A stretch of 64,000 nucleotides of DNA from positions 496,001 through 560,000 of the forward strand of contig NZ_CP137892.1 of the NCBI RefSeq assembly GCF_033547155.1, written 5' to 3'. Of this stretch, positions 53,925 through 64,000 are shown one piece after another; within the stretch, counting starts at the first letter, position 1; each line of letters starts with the position of its first letter. The notes beneath the pieces were generated by a model. That model ran no database searches. It saw nothing but the letters and a program-made list of their open reading frames with translations, and was not told the DNA's origin. Source of the stretch: Pseudomonas benzenivorans (GTDB lineage Bacteria > Pseudomonadota > Gammaproteobacteria > Pseudomonadales > Pseudomonadaceae). The position numbers and the translations under genes are program-made.

Positions 53925-54710
53925 GTGGGCGAGAGTAGGGCATGGCTCGGGCGCCGACCGGCGCTGTTGGCGCTGTTGGCGCAGCTGATGGCGACCCTGC
54001 TGGTCGCCGCGTCCATCTATCTGGCGGCGCGCTGGGGCGACTGGCGGCCCAGTTGGCTGGGCGCCGGGCTGGTCCAGGGCCTGCTGGCCGCGAGTATCGG
54101 TCGCTGGCTGGGGCTGGCGCGCTGGTGGTGGTGGCTGAACCTGCTGTTCGTCCCGGCGCTGCTGCTGGCCAGTGGAGCGGCGCTGCCATCCTGGGTGTTC
54201 CTCGCCGGCTTCGTCCTGCTGCTGCTGATCAACTGGAACAGCGCGGTCGAGGGGGTGCCGCTGTACCTGAGTGGCGCGCGCTGTCGTGAGCAACTCTTGA
54301 CGCTGCTCGCCGAGCGCGGCGCCGAGTTTCGCTTCGTCGACCTCGGCTGTGGCCCGGCGGGCACCTTGTTGTACCTGGCCCGGCGCTTCCCCGCGGCGCA
54401 GTTCGTCGGCGTCGAGACCGCGCCCCTGACCTTCGCCATCGCCTGGCTGCGCTGCCTGGCGCAGGGCAACTGCCGGGTGCGCTACCAGAGCTTGTGGCGC
54501 ACCGACCTGTCCGCCTTCGAGGTGGTGTACTGCTTTCTTTCCCCGGCACCCATGGCTGCCTTGTGGGACAAGGCCCGGGCGCAGATGAAACCGGGTAGCT
54601 GGTTGCTCAGCAACAGTTTCGAGGTGCCCGGGGTGCCTGCCGAGCGCGTCATCGATCTGCATGACTGGCGCCAGTCGCGCCTGCTGCTGTGGCGCATGGG
54701 CGGCGACTGA
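53925..54710 (+). CDS. Membrane-anchored class I SAM methyltransferase
   Basis: A 261-aa protein. The first 110 residues hold three or four hydrophobic segments (LLALLAQLMATLLVAASIYLA, WWWWLNLLFVPALLLASG, VFLAGFVLLLLI). The rest is a Rossmann methyltransferase: FVDLGCGPAGTLLYLAR (motif I, about residue 138), FVGVETAPLTF (motif II acidic residue) and EVVYCFLSPAPM. It starts at GTG 53925 with GGAGGGG upstream. It stands alone between rsgA and orn, so context gives no hint of the substrate; a membrane lipid or a membrane protein is possible. Confidence 0.8.
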   Translation: MGESRAWLGRRPALLALLAQLMATLLVAASIYLAARWGDWRPSWLGAGLVQGLLAASIGRWLGLARWWWWLNLLFVPALLLASGAALPSWVFLAGFVLLLLINWNSAVEGVPLYLSGARCREQLLTLLAERGAEFRFVDLGCGPAGTLLYLARRFPAAQFVGVETAPLTFAIAWLRCLAQGNCRVRYQSLWRTDLSAFEVVYCFLSPAPMAALWDKARAQMKPGSWLLSNSFEVPGVPAERVIDLHDWRQSRLLLWRMGGD

Positions 54711-54767
54711 GGCGCGTGGCCCGGCGATTTATTCGCTAAACTGGCGATCCCAGCCGAGGAGCGCAGC

Positions 54768-55310
54768 ATGCAGAACCCACAGAACCTGATCTGGATCGAC
54801 CTGGAGATGACCGGTCTGGACCCGGAGAAAGACGTCATCATCGAAATGGCCACCATCGTCACCGACAGCGAGCTCAATGTGCTGGCCGAGGGGCCGGTGA
54901 TCGCGGTCCATCAGAGCGATGAGGCGCTCGCCGGCATGGACGAGTGGAATACCCGCACTCATGGTGAGAGCGGCCTGACCAAGCGCGTGCGCGAGAGCAC
55001 GATCGGTCCGGCCCAGGCCCAGGCCCAGACGCTAGCCTTCCTCGAGCAGTGGGTGCCCAAGGGGCAGTCGCCGATCTGCGGCAACAGCATTGCCCAGGAC
55101 CGGCGCTTTCTGTATCGCTACATGCCGGACCTGGAAGCCTATTTCCACTACCGTTATCTGGATGTCACCACCCTGAAGATTCTCGCCGACCGCTGGGCGC
55201 CACAGCTCAAGGCAGGGTTTCAGAAGAAGGCCAGCCACCAGGCGCTGGACGATATCCGCGAGTCCATCGCCGAACTCAAGTACTACCGCGAACACTTCCT
55301 CAAGGTCTAA
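54768..55310 (+). CDS. orn: Oligoribonuclease Orn
   Basis: A 180-aa DEDDh 3'-5' exonuclease that degrades two- to five-base RNAs, including pGpG from c-di-GMP breakdown, which matters here because FimX and FimW-like c-di-GMP proteins are in the window. Catalytic residues are visible: Asp11 and Glu13 in [10 protein letters not shown], the Asp in NSIAQDRRF (about residue 112) and the His/Asp in [10 protein letters not shown] (about 158-163). A GAGGAG-type Shine-Dalgarno precedes ATG 54768. The stop overlaps the convergent queG stop by four bases. Confidence 0.97.
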   Translation: MQNPQNLIWIDLEMTGLDPEKDVIIEMATIVTDSELNVLAEGPVIAVHQSDEALAGMDEWNTRTHGESGLTKRVRESTIGPAQAQAQTLAFLEQWVPKGQSPICGNSIAQDRRFLYRYMPDLEAYFHYRYLDVTTLKILADRWAPQLKAGFQKKASHQALDDIRESIAELKYYREHFLKV

Positions 55311-56392
55311 CCCCCGCCCACCGGGGCGCCGCGCGCGGCATGCTGGGCCAGCGCCCATTCGACATGCTCACGCACCAGCGCCGAGGGGTGCTCGCGCCGC
55401 GCCTGCAGCGCCTCGAGCACCGGGATGCTCGACGGCGCGTTGCCCAGGCCGACCGCCAGGTTGCGCAGCCAGCGCTCGTAGCCGGCGCGGCGTAGCGGCG
55501 AACCCTCGGTGCGGCTGAGAAACTCCTCCTCGCTCCAGCGGAACAGCTCGGCCAGTTCGGCGTTGTCCAGGCCGTGGCGCGGCAGGAAGTCGCCCTGCTC
55601 GGTGGGGCGGGCGAAGCGGTTCCAGGGACAGACCATCTGGCAGTCGTCGCAGCCGAACACCCGGTTGCCGATCGGCGTGCGCAGCTCCTCGGGAATGGAG
55701 CCCTTGAGCTCGATGGTCAGGTAGGAGATGCAGCGCCGCGCATCCAGCTGGTAGGGGCTAACGAAGGCCTGGGTCGGGCAGATGTCCAGGCAGGCGCTGC
55801 AACGTCCGCAGTGCTCGCTGGCGTGGGGCGCGTCGACCGGCAGCGGCAGGTCGACGAACAGCTCGCCGAGGAAGAAGTAGCTGCCGGCCTTGCGGTTGAG
55901 CACCAGGGTGTTCTTGCCGATCCAGCCGAGCCCGGCCTGCTCGGCGATGGCCTTCTCCAGCACCGGGGCGCTGTCGACGAAGGCGCGGTAGCCGAACGGG
56001 CCGATGACCTGCTGGATGCGTTCGGCCAGCTGCTGCAGGCGCTTGCGGATCAGCTTGTGGTAGTCGCGCCCCAGGGCGTAGCGCGATACATAGGCCTTCT
56101 CCGCCTGGCCCAGGCGCTCGGCCATGCGGGTGTCGCCGGGCAGGTAGTCCATGCGCAGCGACACCACCCGCAGGGTGCCCGGCACCAGCTGCTCGGGGTG
56201 CGAGCGCTTGCTGCCGTGGGCCGCCATGTAGTCCATCTCGCCCTGATAGCCGGCGGCCAGCCAGCGCTGCAGGTGCGCCTCGTGCTCGCCCAGGTCCAGC
56301 CCGGCGATGCCGACCTGCTGGAAACCCAGCTCGCGGCCCCAGTCCTTGATCGACTGGGCGAGGGTGGCGAGATCGGCGCTGGAGAGGGACAT
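55307..56392 (-). CDS. queG: Epoxyqueuosine reductase QueG
   Basis: A 361-aa cobalamin and Fe-S enzyme that performs the last step of queuosine synthesis in tRNA. Two ferredoxin-like cluster motifs are seen: [17 protein letters not shown] (about residue 185-200) and [12 protein letters not shown] (about 235). Near the C-terminus HEAT-like repeats ([12 protein letters not shown]) follow. I start at ATG 56392 ([13 protein letters not shown]); the frame is open to 56644 but that part overlaps nnrD. It is divergent from nnrD and convergent with orn. Confidence 0.94.
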   Translation of the reverse strand: MSLSSADLATLAQSIKDWGRELGFQQVGIAGLDLGEHEAHLQRWLAAGYQGEMDYMAAHGSKRSHPEQLVPGTLRVVSLRMDYLPGDTRMAERLGQAEKAYVSRYALGRDYHKLIRKRLQQLAERIQQVIGPFGYRAFVDSAPVLEKAIAEQAGLGWIGKNTLVLNRKAGSYFFLGELFVDLPLPVDAPHASEHCGRCSACLDICPTQAFVSPYQLDARRCISYLTIELKGSIPEELRTPIGNRVFGCDDCQMVCPWNRFARPTEQGDFLPRHGLDNAELAELFRWSEEEFLSRTEGSPLRRAGYERWLRNLAVGLGNAPSSIPVLEALQARREHPSALVREHVEWALAQHAARGAPVGGG

Positions 56393-56420
56393 GCTGAAGA
56401 GAAACCGGAGTGGAGGTGCG

Positions 56421-56426
56421 TATAAT
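56421..56426 (+). promoter_or_regulatory. Candidate -10 box for the nnrD superoperon
   Basis: A perfect TATAAT 25 bases before nnrD ATG, in an otherwise GC-rich gap of 58 bases after the queG start. No good -35 box is seen at 16-18 bases, so it may need an activator. Confidence 0.45.
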
Positions 56427-56450
56427 TCTGCCAGACATCGGAGCCGACGC

Positions 56451-57941
56451 ATGCCGCATTCGCCAGACAACCTCCCCCTAGCCCTGTATAACGCCGACCA
56501 AGTGCGGGCGCTGGACGCCCGGCTGATCGCTGCCGGCACGCCGGGCTTCGAGTTGATGGGCCGCGCCGCCCATGCCGTCTGGCGGGCCTTGCGCCGGCGC
56601 TGGCCGGACACCGGGGTGGTCACCGTGCTGGCCGGGCGCGGCAATAACGCCGGCGACGGTTACCTGGTCGCCGCCCTGGCCTCGCGCGCCGGCTGGCAGG
56701 TCAAGGTGCTGGCGGTCGGCGATTCGGCGCAGCTGCGGGGCGACGCGGCGCGGGCACGCGACGAGGCGCAGGGGGCCGGCGTGCCGATTCAGGCCTGGAG
56801 CGAGTGCGCGCCGCTGGAGGGCGTGGTGGTCGATGCGCTGCTCGGCACCGGCCTGCGCGGTGCGGTTCGCGAGCCCTATGCCCAGGTCATTCGCCTGCTC
56901 AACGCCAGCGGTGCGCCGGTGCTGGCGGTGGATATTCCCTCGGGCCTGTGCGCCGACAGCGGTCGGGTACTGGGCGTTGCCGTGCGCGCGCAGCTGACCC
57001 TGACCCTGATCGGCCTGAAGATCGGCCTGTTCACCGGGGCGGCGCCGGACTGGGTCGGCGAACTGCAGTTCGCCGATCTGCAGGCCGACCGGCAACTGGT
57101 CGCGGAGCAGGACTTTATCGCCCGGCGCCTGGCCGCGGGGAGCTTGGCGTGGCTGCCCAGGCGGCCGTGCACCGTGCACAAGGGCCAGCTCGGCCATGTG
57201 CTGGTGGTCGGCGGCGAGCGCGGCATGGCCGGGGCGGCCCTGCTGGCGGCGCAGAGCGCCCTGCGCGGCGGTGCCGGCCTGGTCTCCCTGGCCACCCGTG
57301 GCGAGCACCTGGCGGCGGCCCAGGCGCGCCTGCCCGAGGTGATGGGCACGGCGGTGGCCTCGGCCAATCAGCTGCTGGCCCTCGGCAAGGCGGCCAGCGT
57401 CTGGGTAGTGGGCCCGGGGCTGGGGCAGGGCGCCTGGGGGCGCAGCCTGCTGTCGGTGGCGGCGATCATGCCGGTGCCCCAGGTGTGGGATGCCGACGCC
57501 CTCAATCTGCTGGTCGCCGGGGCGGTCAGCCTGCCGGCCGGTTGTGTGATCACCCCGCATCCCGGGGAGGCGGCCCGCCTGCTCGGCGTCGGCACGGCCG
57601 AGGTGCAGGCCGACCGACCGGCCGCCGCCCTGGAGCTGGCGCGGCGCTACCGGACGGTGTGCGTCCTTAAGGGCGCCGGCACCCTGGTCGCCGACCCCGA
57701 GGGGGATCTGCGCTTGTGCGACCGCGGCCATCCGGCGATGGCCGGCGCCGGCCTGGGCGACGTCCTCGCCGGGCTGATCGGCGCCCTGTTGGGCCAGGGG
57801 CTGGCGCCGATGGCGGCGGCCAGCCTGGCGGTGTGGCTGCATGCCCGGGCCGGCGAGGTGTTGGCCGGCCAGGGGTATGGGTTGGCGGCGAGCGATCTGT
57901 GCGCCGCCATTCGTCAGTTGATGCAGGAGCAGAACGGGTGA
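56451..57941 (+). CDS. nnrD: Bifunctional NAD(P)H-hydrate epimerase / ADP-dependent dehydratase
   Basis: A 496-aa repair enzyme for damaged NAD(P)HX. The N-terminal YjeF-like epimerase (NnrE) domain has [16 protein letters not shown] (about residue 60); the C-terminal ribokinase-like dehydratase (NnrD) domain has [41 protein letters not shown] (about 365) and [16 protein letters not shown] (about 425). ATG 56451 begins the conserved start [22 protein letters not shown]; the open frame upstream overlaps queG. It heads the nnrD-tsaE-amiB-mutL-miaA-hfq-hflX series, and its stop overlaps the tsaE GTG. Confidence 0.94.
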   Translation: MPHSPDNLPLALYNADQVRALDARLIAAGTPGFELMGRAAHAVWRALRRRWPDTGVVTVLAGRGNNAGDGYLVAALASRAGWQVKVLAVGDSAQLRGDAARARDEAQGAGVPIQAWSECAPLEGVVVDALLGTGLRGAVREPYAQVIRLLNASGAPVLAVDIPSGLCADSGRVLGVAVRAQLTLTLIGLKIGLFTGAAPDWVGELQFADLQADRQLVAEQDFIARRLAAGSLAWLPRRPCTVHKGQLGHVLVVGGERGMAGAALLAAQSALRGGAGLVSLATRGEHLAAAQARLPEVMGTAVASANQLLALGKAASVWVVGPGLGQGAWGRSLLSVAAIMPVPQVWDADALNLLVAGAVSLPAGCVITPHPGEAARLLGVGTAEVQADRPAAALELARRYRTVCVLKGAGTLVADPEGDLRLCDRGHPAMAGAGLGDVLAGLIGALLGQGLAPMAAASLAVWLHARAGEVLAGQGYGLAASDLCAAIRQLMQEQNG

Positions 57942-58405
57942 CCGAACTAGAACGCTATGCCGCCGACGAGCCGGCCATGTACGCCCTGGGGGCGGCTATC
58001 GCCCAGGCCAGCAAGGGGTTGGGGGTGATCTACCTGCACGGCGATCTGGGGGCCGGCAAGACCACCTTGGCGCGGGGCATCATCCGCGGCCTGGGCCATG
58101 TGGGCGCGGTGAAGAGCCCGACCTTCACCCTGGTTGAGCCCTACGAAATCGACGGGGCGCGGGCCTACCACTTCGACCTGTACCGCCTGGTCGACCCCGA
58201 GGAGCTGGAGTTTCTCGGCATCCGCGACTACTTCGCCGGCGATGCCCTGTGCCTGGTGGAGTGGCCGCAACGTGGCGCCGGCGTTTTGCCAAAGGCCGAC
58301 CTGGACATTACCATTACCCCGCAAGCGGCCGGCCGTTCGCTGCGCCTGCAGGCGCACAGTGCGCGTGGCGAAGCCTGGTGTGCCGCCCTGGCCATCGGAG
58401 CATAA
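57938..58405 (+). CDS. tsaE: tRNA threonylcarbamoyladenosine ATPase TsaE
   Basis: A 155-aa P-loop ATPase that drives the TsaB/TsaD complex in t6A37 synthesis. Walker A is [14 protein letters not shown] (about residue 33), and the family signature [11 protein letters not shown] follows (about 58), with HFDLYRL and LVEWPQRG after it. It starts at GTG 57938 inside the nnrD stop (GTGA), so it is coupled. The upstream open frame to 57716 lies inside nnrD. Confidence 0.95.
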   Translation: MTELERYAADEPAMYALGAAIAQASKGLGVIYLHGDLGAGKTTLARGIIRGLGHVGAVKSPTFTLVEPYEIDGARAYHFDLYRLVDPEELEFLGIRDYFAGDALCLVEWPQRGAGVLPKADLDITITPQAAGRSLRLQAHSARGEAWCAALAIGA

Positions 58406-58411
58406 ACAAGA

Positions 58412-59838
58412 ATGGGGTTGGCTATGCGCGTAGGTGCGCGGTTCATCGCGGTTGGGGTGGTGTTGGCGGCGTTCGCCGCCGAGGTTTTTGCCGCTTCGGA
58501 TGTACGCAGCGTACGGCTGTGGCGGGCACCGGATAACACCCGGTTGGTGTTCGACCTGTCCGGGCCTGTACAGCACAGCGTTTTCACCCTGAGCGCCCCG
58601 GAGCGCATCGTCATCGACATCAGTGGCGCCAAGCTCGCCACCCAGTTCGACCAGTTGGCCCTGAGCAATACGCCGATCACCGGCGTGCGTTCGGCGCAGC
58701 GCACGGCAGAAGACCTGCGCGTGGTGATCGACCTGGCCGCGTCGGTCACGCCGAAGAGCTTCACCCTGGCACCGAACCAGCAGTACGGCCATCGCCTGGT
58801 CGTCGACCTGTTCGACCAGGAGGCGGACGCGGCGCCCAGCCTGCCCTCGACGGCGGCCGCCCGCACGCCGCCGGTACCGGTCACCCCGACCCAGGCCCCG
58901 CCCAAGCTGACCCCGGTGCCCGGCGGCAAGCGCGATATCGTCATCGCCATCGATGCCGGCCACGGCGGCGAAGACCCGGGGGCCCTGTCGCCGGTCAAGG
59001 GCCAGTTCGAGAAGCATGTGACCCTGGCCATCGCCAAGGAATTGCAGCGCCAGATCAATGCCGAGAAGGGCTTTCGCGGCGAACTGGTGCGCACCGGCGA
59101 CTACTTCATCCCGCTGCGCAAGCGCACCGAGATCGCCCGCAAGAAGGGCGCCGACCTGTTCGTCTCGATTCACGCCGATGCCGCGCCGCGGGCCGCGGCC
59201 TTCGGTGCCTCGGTCTATGCCCTGTCGGACCGTGGCGCGACTTCGGAGACCGCGCGCTGGCTGGCGGATGCGGAAAACCAGTCCGACCTGATCGGCGGCG
59301 CCGGCAACGTCAGCCTCGACGACAAGGACCGCATGCTCGCCGGCGTGCTGCTGGATCTGTCGATGACCGCCTCGCTGTCGTCCAGCCTGAATGTCGGGCA
59401 GAAGGTGCTGAGCAACATGGGCCAGATCACCCACCTGCACAAGCGGCGGGTCGAGCAGGCCGGCTTCATGGTGCTGAAGTCGCCGGACATTCCGTCGATC
59501 CTGGTGGAGACCGGCTTCATCTCCAATCCCAACGAGGCGCGCAAGCTGGCCAGCGCCAGTCACCAGCAGGCCTTGTCGCGCTCGATCCTCACCGGCGTGC
59601 GGCAGTTCTTCCAGCAGAACCCGCCGCCGGGGACCTACCTGGCCTGGCTGCGCGACAACGGCAAGATCGCCCAGGGGCCGCGCGAGCATGTGGTCAGCGC
59701 CGGCGAGAGCCTGGCCTTGATCGCCCTGCGCTACCAGGTCAGCCTGGCGAGCCTGCGCAGCGCCAACGCGCTGCGCTCGGACGTCATCAAGGTCGGCCAG
59801 ACCCTGCAGATCCCCGTGACCGCCCTGGCGGCCCAACC

Positions 59839-59842
<4 letters not shown>
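58412..59842 (+). CDS. amiB: N-acetylmuramoyl-L-alanine amidase AmiB
   Basis: A 476-aa periplasmic amidase that splits septal peptidoglycan. After a signal peptide (about residues 1-28, [21 protein letters not shown]) come an AMIN domain (about 30-125), a low-complexity Pro/Thr linker, a zinc Amidase_3 domain ([15 protein letters not shown] at about 172, catalytic Glu in [13 protein letters not shown]) and a C-terminal LysM repeat ([22 protein letters not shown], about 425-470). ATG 58412 or the in-frame ATG 58424 could be the start. Its stop overlaps mutL by four bases. Confidence 0.95.
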
Positions 59843-61716
<1,874 letters not shown>

Positions 61717-61746
61717 TTGGCTCGTGCACATGAAGAAGGTCTGAAC

Positions 61747-62712
61747 ATGTCCGAGCGCCTGCCGCCGGCTATTTTCCTGATGGGGCCGACGGCTGCCGGC
61801 AAGACCGATCTGGCCCTGGAGCTGGCGCGGGTATTGCCGTGCGAGTTGATCAGCGTCGATTCGGCGCTGATCTATCGCGGCATGGATATCGGTACCGCCA
61901 AGCCCGACAAGGCCGTGCTGGCCGAGTTTCCCCACCGCCTGATCGATATCCGCGACCCGGCCGAGAGCTATTCGGCGGCCGAGTTCCGCGCCGACGCCCT
62001 GGCGGCGATGGCGCAGATCACCGCGCGCGGCCGTATTCCCCTGCTGGTCGGTGGCACCATGATGTATTACAAGGCGTTGCTGGAGGGGCTGGCCGACATG
62101 CCGAGCGCCGATCCGCAGCTGCGCGCCGAGCTGGAGGCGCGGGGGGCGGCCGAGGGCTGGGCGGCGCTGCATCGCGAGTTGCAGGCGGTGGATCCGCAAT
62201 CGGCGGCGCGCATCCACCCCAATGATCCGCAGCGCTTGGTTCGGGCGTTGGAGGTCTACCGCCTCAGCGGATTGACGATGACGGCGCACCGTGAGCGCCA
62301 GGTCGCGGAAAATCCCGGTTCGGCGGCGAGGCAATTCCCCTATACTGTCGCCAGCCTGGCCATCGCCCCAGCGCAGCGTCAGGTTCTGCACGCCCGCATC
62401 GCGCAACGATTTCAGGCGATGCTGGAACAGGGCTTCGTCGACGAGGTCGAAGGCCTGCGGCGCAGGGGTGACTTGCACGTGGGGCTGCCGTCTATACGGT
62501 CGGTCGGCTATCGTCAGGTGTGGGACTATCTGGACGGCAACCTGAGCGAGGCGCAGATGCGTGAGCGCGGCATCATCGCCACGCGTCAGCTGGCCAAGCG
62601 ACAGTTCACCTGGTTGCGCAGTTGGTCGGATGTGCACTGGCTCGATAGCCTGGACTGCGACAATCTGCCACGAGCCTTGAAATACCTGGCGACGGTCTCC
62701 ATATTGGCCTAA
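61747..62712 (+). CDS. miaA: tRNA dimethylallyltransferase MiaA
   Basis: A 321-aa enzyme that adds the dimethylallyl group to A37 of tRNAs reading UNN codons. Walker A is [17 protein letters not shown] (about residue 14), followed by [36 protein letters not shown] and [21 protein letters not shown], the conserved blocks of the family. ATG 61747 follows GAAGAAGG; a possible TTG start at 61717 has no need. 30 bases separate it from mutL, and hfq starts 98 bases downstream after an AT-rich leader. Confidence 0.96.
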   Translation: MSERLPPAIFLMGPTAAGKTDLALELARVLPCELISVDSALIYRGMDIGTAKPDKAVLAEFPHRLIDIRDPAESYSAAEFRADALAAMAQITARGRIPLLVGGTMMYYKALLEGLADMPSADPQLRAELEARGAAEGWAALHRELQAVDPQSAARIHPNDPQRLVRALEVYRLSGLTMTAHRERQVAENPGSAARQFPYTVASLAIAPAQRQVLHARIAQRFQAMLEQGFVDEVEGLRRRGDLHVGLPSIRSVGYRQVWDYLDGNLSEAQMRERGIIATRQLAKRQFTWLRSWSDVHWLDSLDCDNLPRALKYLATVSILA

Positions 62713-63071
<359 letters not shown>

Positions 63072-63084
63072 CTAGGGGGCTGCA

Positions 63085-64000
63085 TTGTTCTTCGAGCGCC
63101 ATGAAGGGGGTGAACGGGCCATCCTGGTTCATCTGGAAGGCCAGGACTCTGAGGCGCGCGAAGATCCGCAAGAGTTTCAGGAGCTGGCCCTCTCGGCCGG
63201 CGCCGATGCGGTGGCCTTCCTCAGCGTGCCGAGCGGTCGGCTGACCGCGAAGTACCTGATCGGCAGCGGCAAGGTCGAGGAGTTGCGCGACCTGGTCAAG
63301 GCTGCCGAAGCCGACCTGGTGATCTTCAATCACGTCCTCACTCCCAGTCAGGAGCGTAACCTCGAGCGGGTCTTCGAGTGTCGTGTGCTCGACCGTACCG
63401 GGCTGATCCTGGATATCTTCGCCCAGCGCGCCCGCACTCACGAGGGCAAGCTGCAGGTCGAGCTGGCACAGCTGGACCACATGAGTACCCGGCTGGTGCG
63501 CGGCTGGACCCACCTGGAGCGGCAGAAGGGCGGTATCGGTCTGCGCGGCCCGGGGGAAACCCAGCTGGAGACCGACCGGCGCCTGTTGCGCGTGCGCATC
63601 CGCCAGATCAAGCAGAAGCTGGAGAAGGTGCGCAGCCAGCGCGAGCAGGCTCGCCGTGGGCGTCGGCGGGCGGACATCCCCTCGGTCTCCCTGGTCGGTT
63701 ATACCAACGCCGGCAAGTCCACGCTGTTCAATGCCCTGACGACCTCCGAGGTCTACGCCGCCGACCAGCTGTTCGCCACCCTCGATCCGACCCTGCGCCG
63801 TCTGGAACTGGATGATCTGGGGCCGATCGTGCTGGCCGATACCGTGGGCTTCATCCGCCACCTGCCGCACAAGCTGGTCGAGGCCTTCCGGGCGACCCTG
63901 GAGGAGTCGAGCAACTCCGACCTGTTGCTGCATGTGATCGATGCCCATGAGCCCGAGCGCATGGCGCAGATCGAGCAGGTGGTGGCCGTGCTGGGCGAGA
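63085..64000 (+). CDS. hflX: Ribosome-splitting GTPase HflX, 5' part
   Basis: The first 305 codons are in the window; the 3' end is cut. It starts at TTG 63085 with AGGGGG six bases before it, 13 bases after hfq, and reads LFFERHEGGERAILVHLEG. The N-terminal HflX domain has YLIGSGKVEELR and NHVLTPSQERNLERVFECRVLDRTGLILDIFAQRA; the GTPase domain has GYTNAGKSTLFNAL (G1, about residue 210) and DTVGFIRHLPHKL (G3, about 253). HflX rescues stalled or stressed ribosomes. No ATG in frame would keep the conserved N-terminus. Confidence 0.95.
   Translation, partial: MFFERHEGGERAILVHLEGQDSEAREDPQEFQELALSAGADAVAFLSVPSGRLTAKYLIGSGKVEELRDLVKAAEADLVIFNHVLTPSQERNLERVFECRVLDRTGLILDIFAQRARTHEGKLQVELAQLDHMSTRLVRGWTHLERQKGGIGLRGPGETQLETDRRLLRVRIRQIKQKLEKVRSQREQARRGRRRADIPSVSLVGYTNAGKSTLFNALTTSEVYAADQLFATLDPTLRRLELDDLGPIVLADTVGFIRHLPHKLVEAFRATLEESSNSDLLLHVIDAHEPERMAQIEQVVAVLGE

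Overview
This 64 kb window is a contiguous piece of a Pseudomonas chromosome (gammaproteobacterium, very high GC, dense GTG/TTG and ATGA-coupled starts). The protein families and their order match the region I remember as PA4943-PA5013 of P. aeruginosa PAO1, with local rearrangements; no alignment was run. About 60 protein genes are present. I see no rRNA, tRNA, CRISPR array, insertion sequence or prophage. Nearly all of it is core genome; the part most likely to vary between species is the LPS outer-core block (about 10.2-15.7 kb).

Layout. (1) 1-295: the 3' end of ilvE. (2) 429-13819, plus strand: one long LPS-core operon: heptosyltransferases WaaF and WaaC, glucosyltransferase WaaG, heptose kinase WaaP, three more small LPS kinases, a carbamoyltransferase, two paralogous GT4 enzymes around a DUF6625 protein, a GT2 enzyme and a hexapeptide O-acetyltransferase. 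(3) 13816-15644, minus: another LPS kinase and the O-antigen ligase WaaL. (4) 15790-21403, plus: lipid A flippase MsbA, Mig-14, a PIG-L deacetylase (DnpA-like) and HldE, which makes ADP-heptose for WaaC/WaaF. (5) 21421-25770: a Nudix-like orphan, aldo/keto reductase, FAD oxidoreductase, SMR transporter and its divergent LysR regulator. (6) 25804-27084: Kdo transferase WaaA.

(7) 27168-30947: TolC (minus) and ThiC (plus) behind a clear TPP riboswitch. (8) 31030-39393: nudF-yqiB-cpdA-yqiA-parE, two small ORFs, then parC, an arrangement partly shared with E. coli. (9) 39558-50722: a PqiC-like lipoprotein, divergent ahpA/serB, FimX (c-di-GMP, type IV pili), its FimW-like neighbour, Psd, rhodanese RhdA and an HDOD protein. 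(10) 50839-54710: motA-motB behind a FliA-type promoter, RsgA, and a membrane-anchored methyltransferase. (11) 54768-64000: orn, queG, then the classic nnrD-tsaE-amiB-mutL-miaA-hfq-hflX superoperon, with hflX cut by the window end.

Functionally, blocks 2-6 build, decorate, export and ligate the lipid A-core and defend the envelope; blocks 9-10 link c-di-GMP to surface motility; the last block is housekeeping (tRNA modification, mismatch repair, cell separation, small-RNA regulation). I found no clear novel system. The best leads are the DUF6625 gene inside the core-glycosylation operon, the msbA/mig-14/deacetylase/hldE cluster, the membrane methyltransferase before orn, and several well-formed regulatory structures: a LysR box, a sigma-28 promoter and a perfect 46-bp palindrome. 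The only stretch above 300 bases without a gene is 28617-29066, which holds the tolC/thiC control region.
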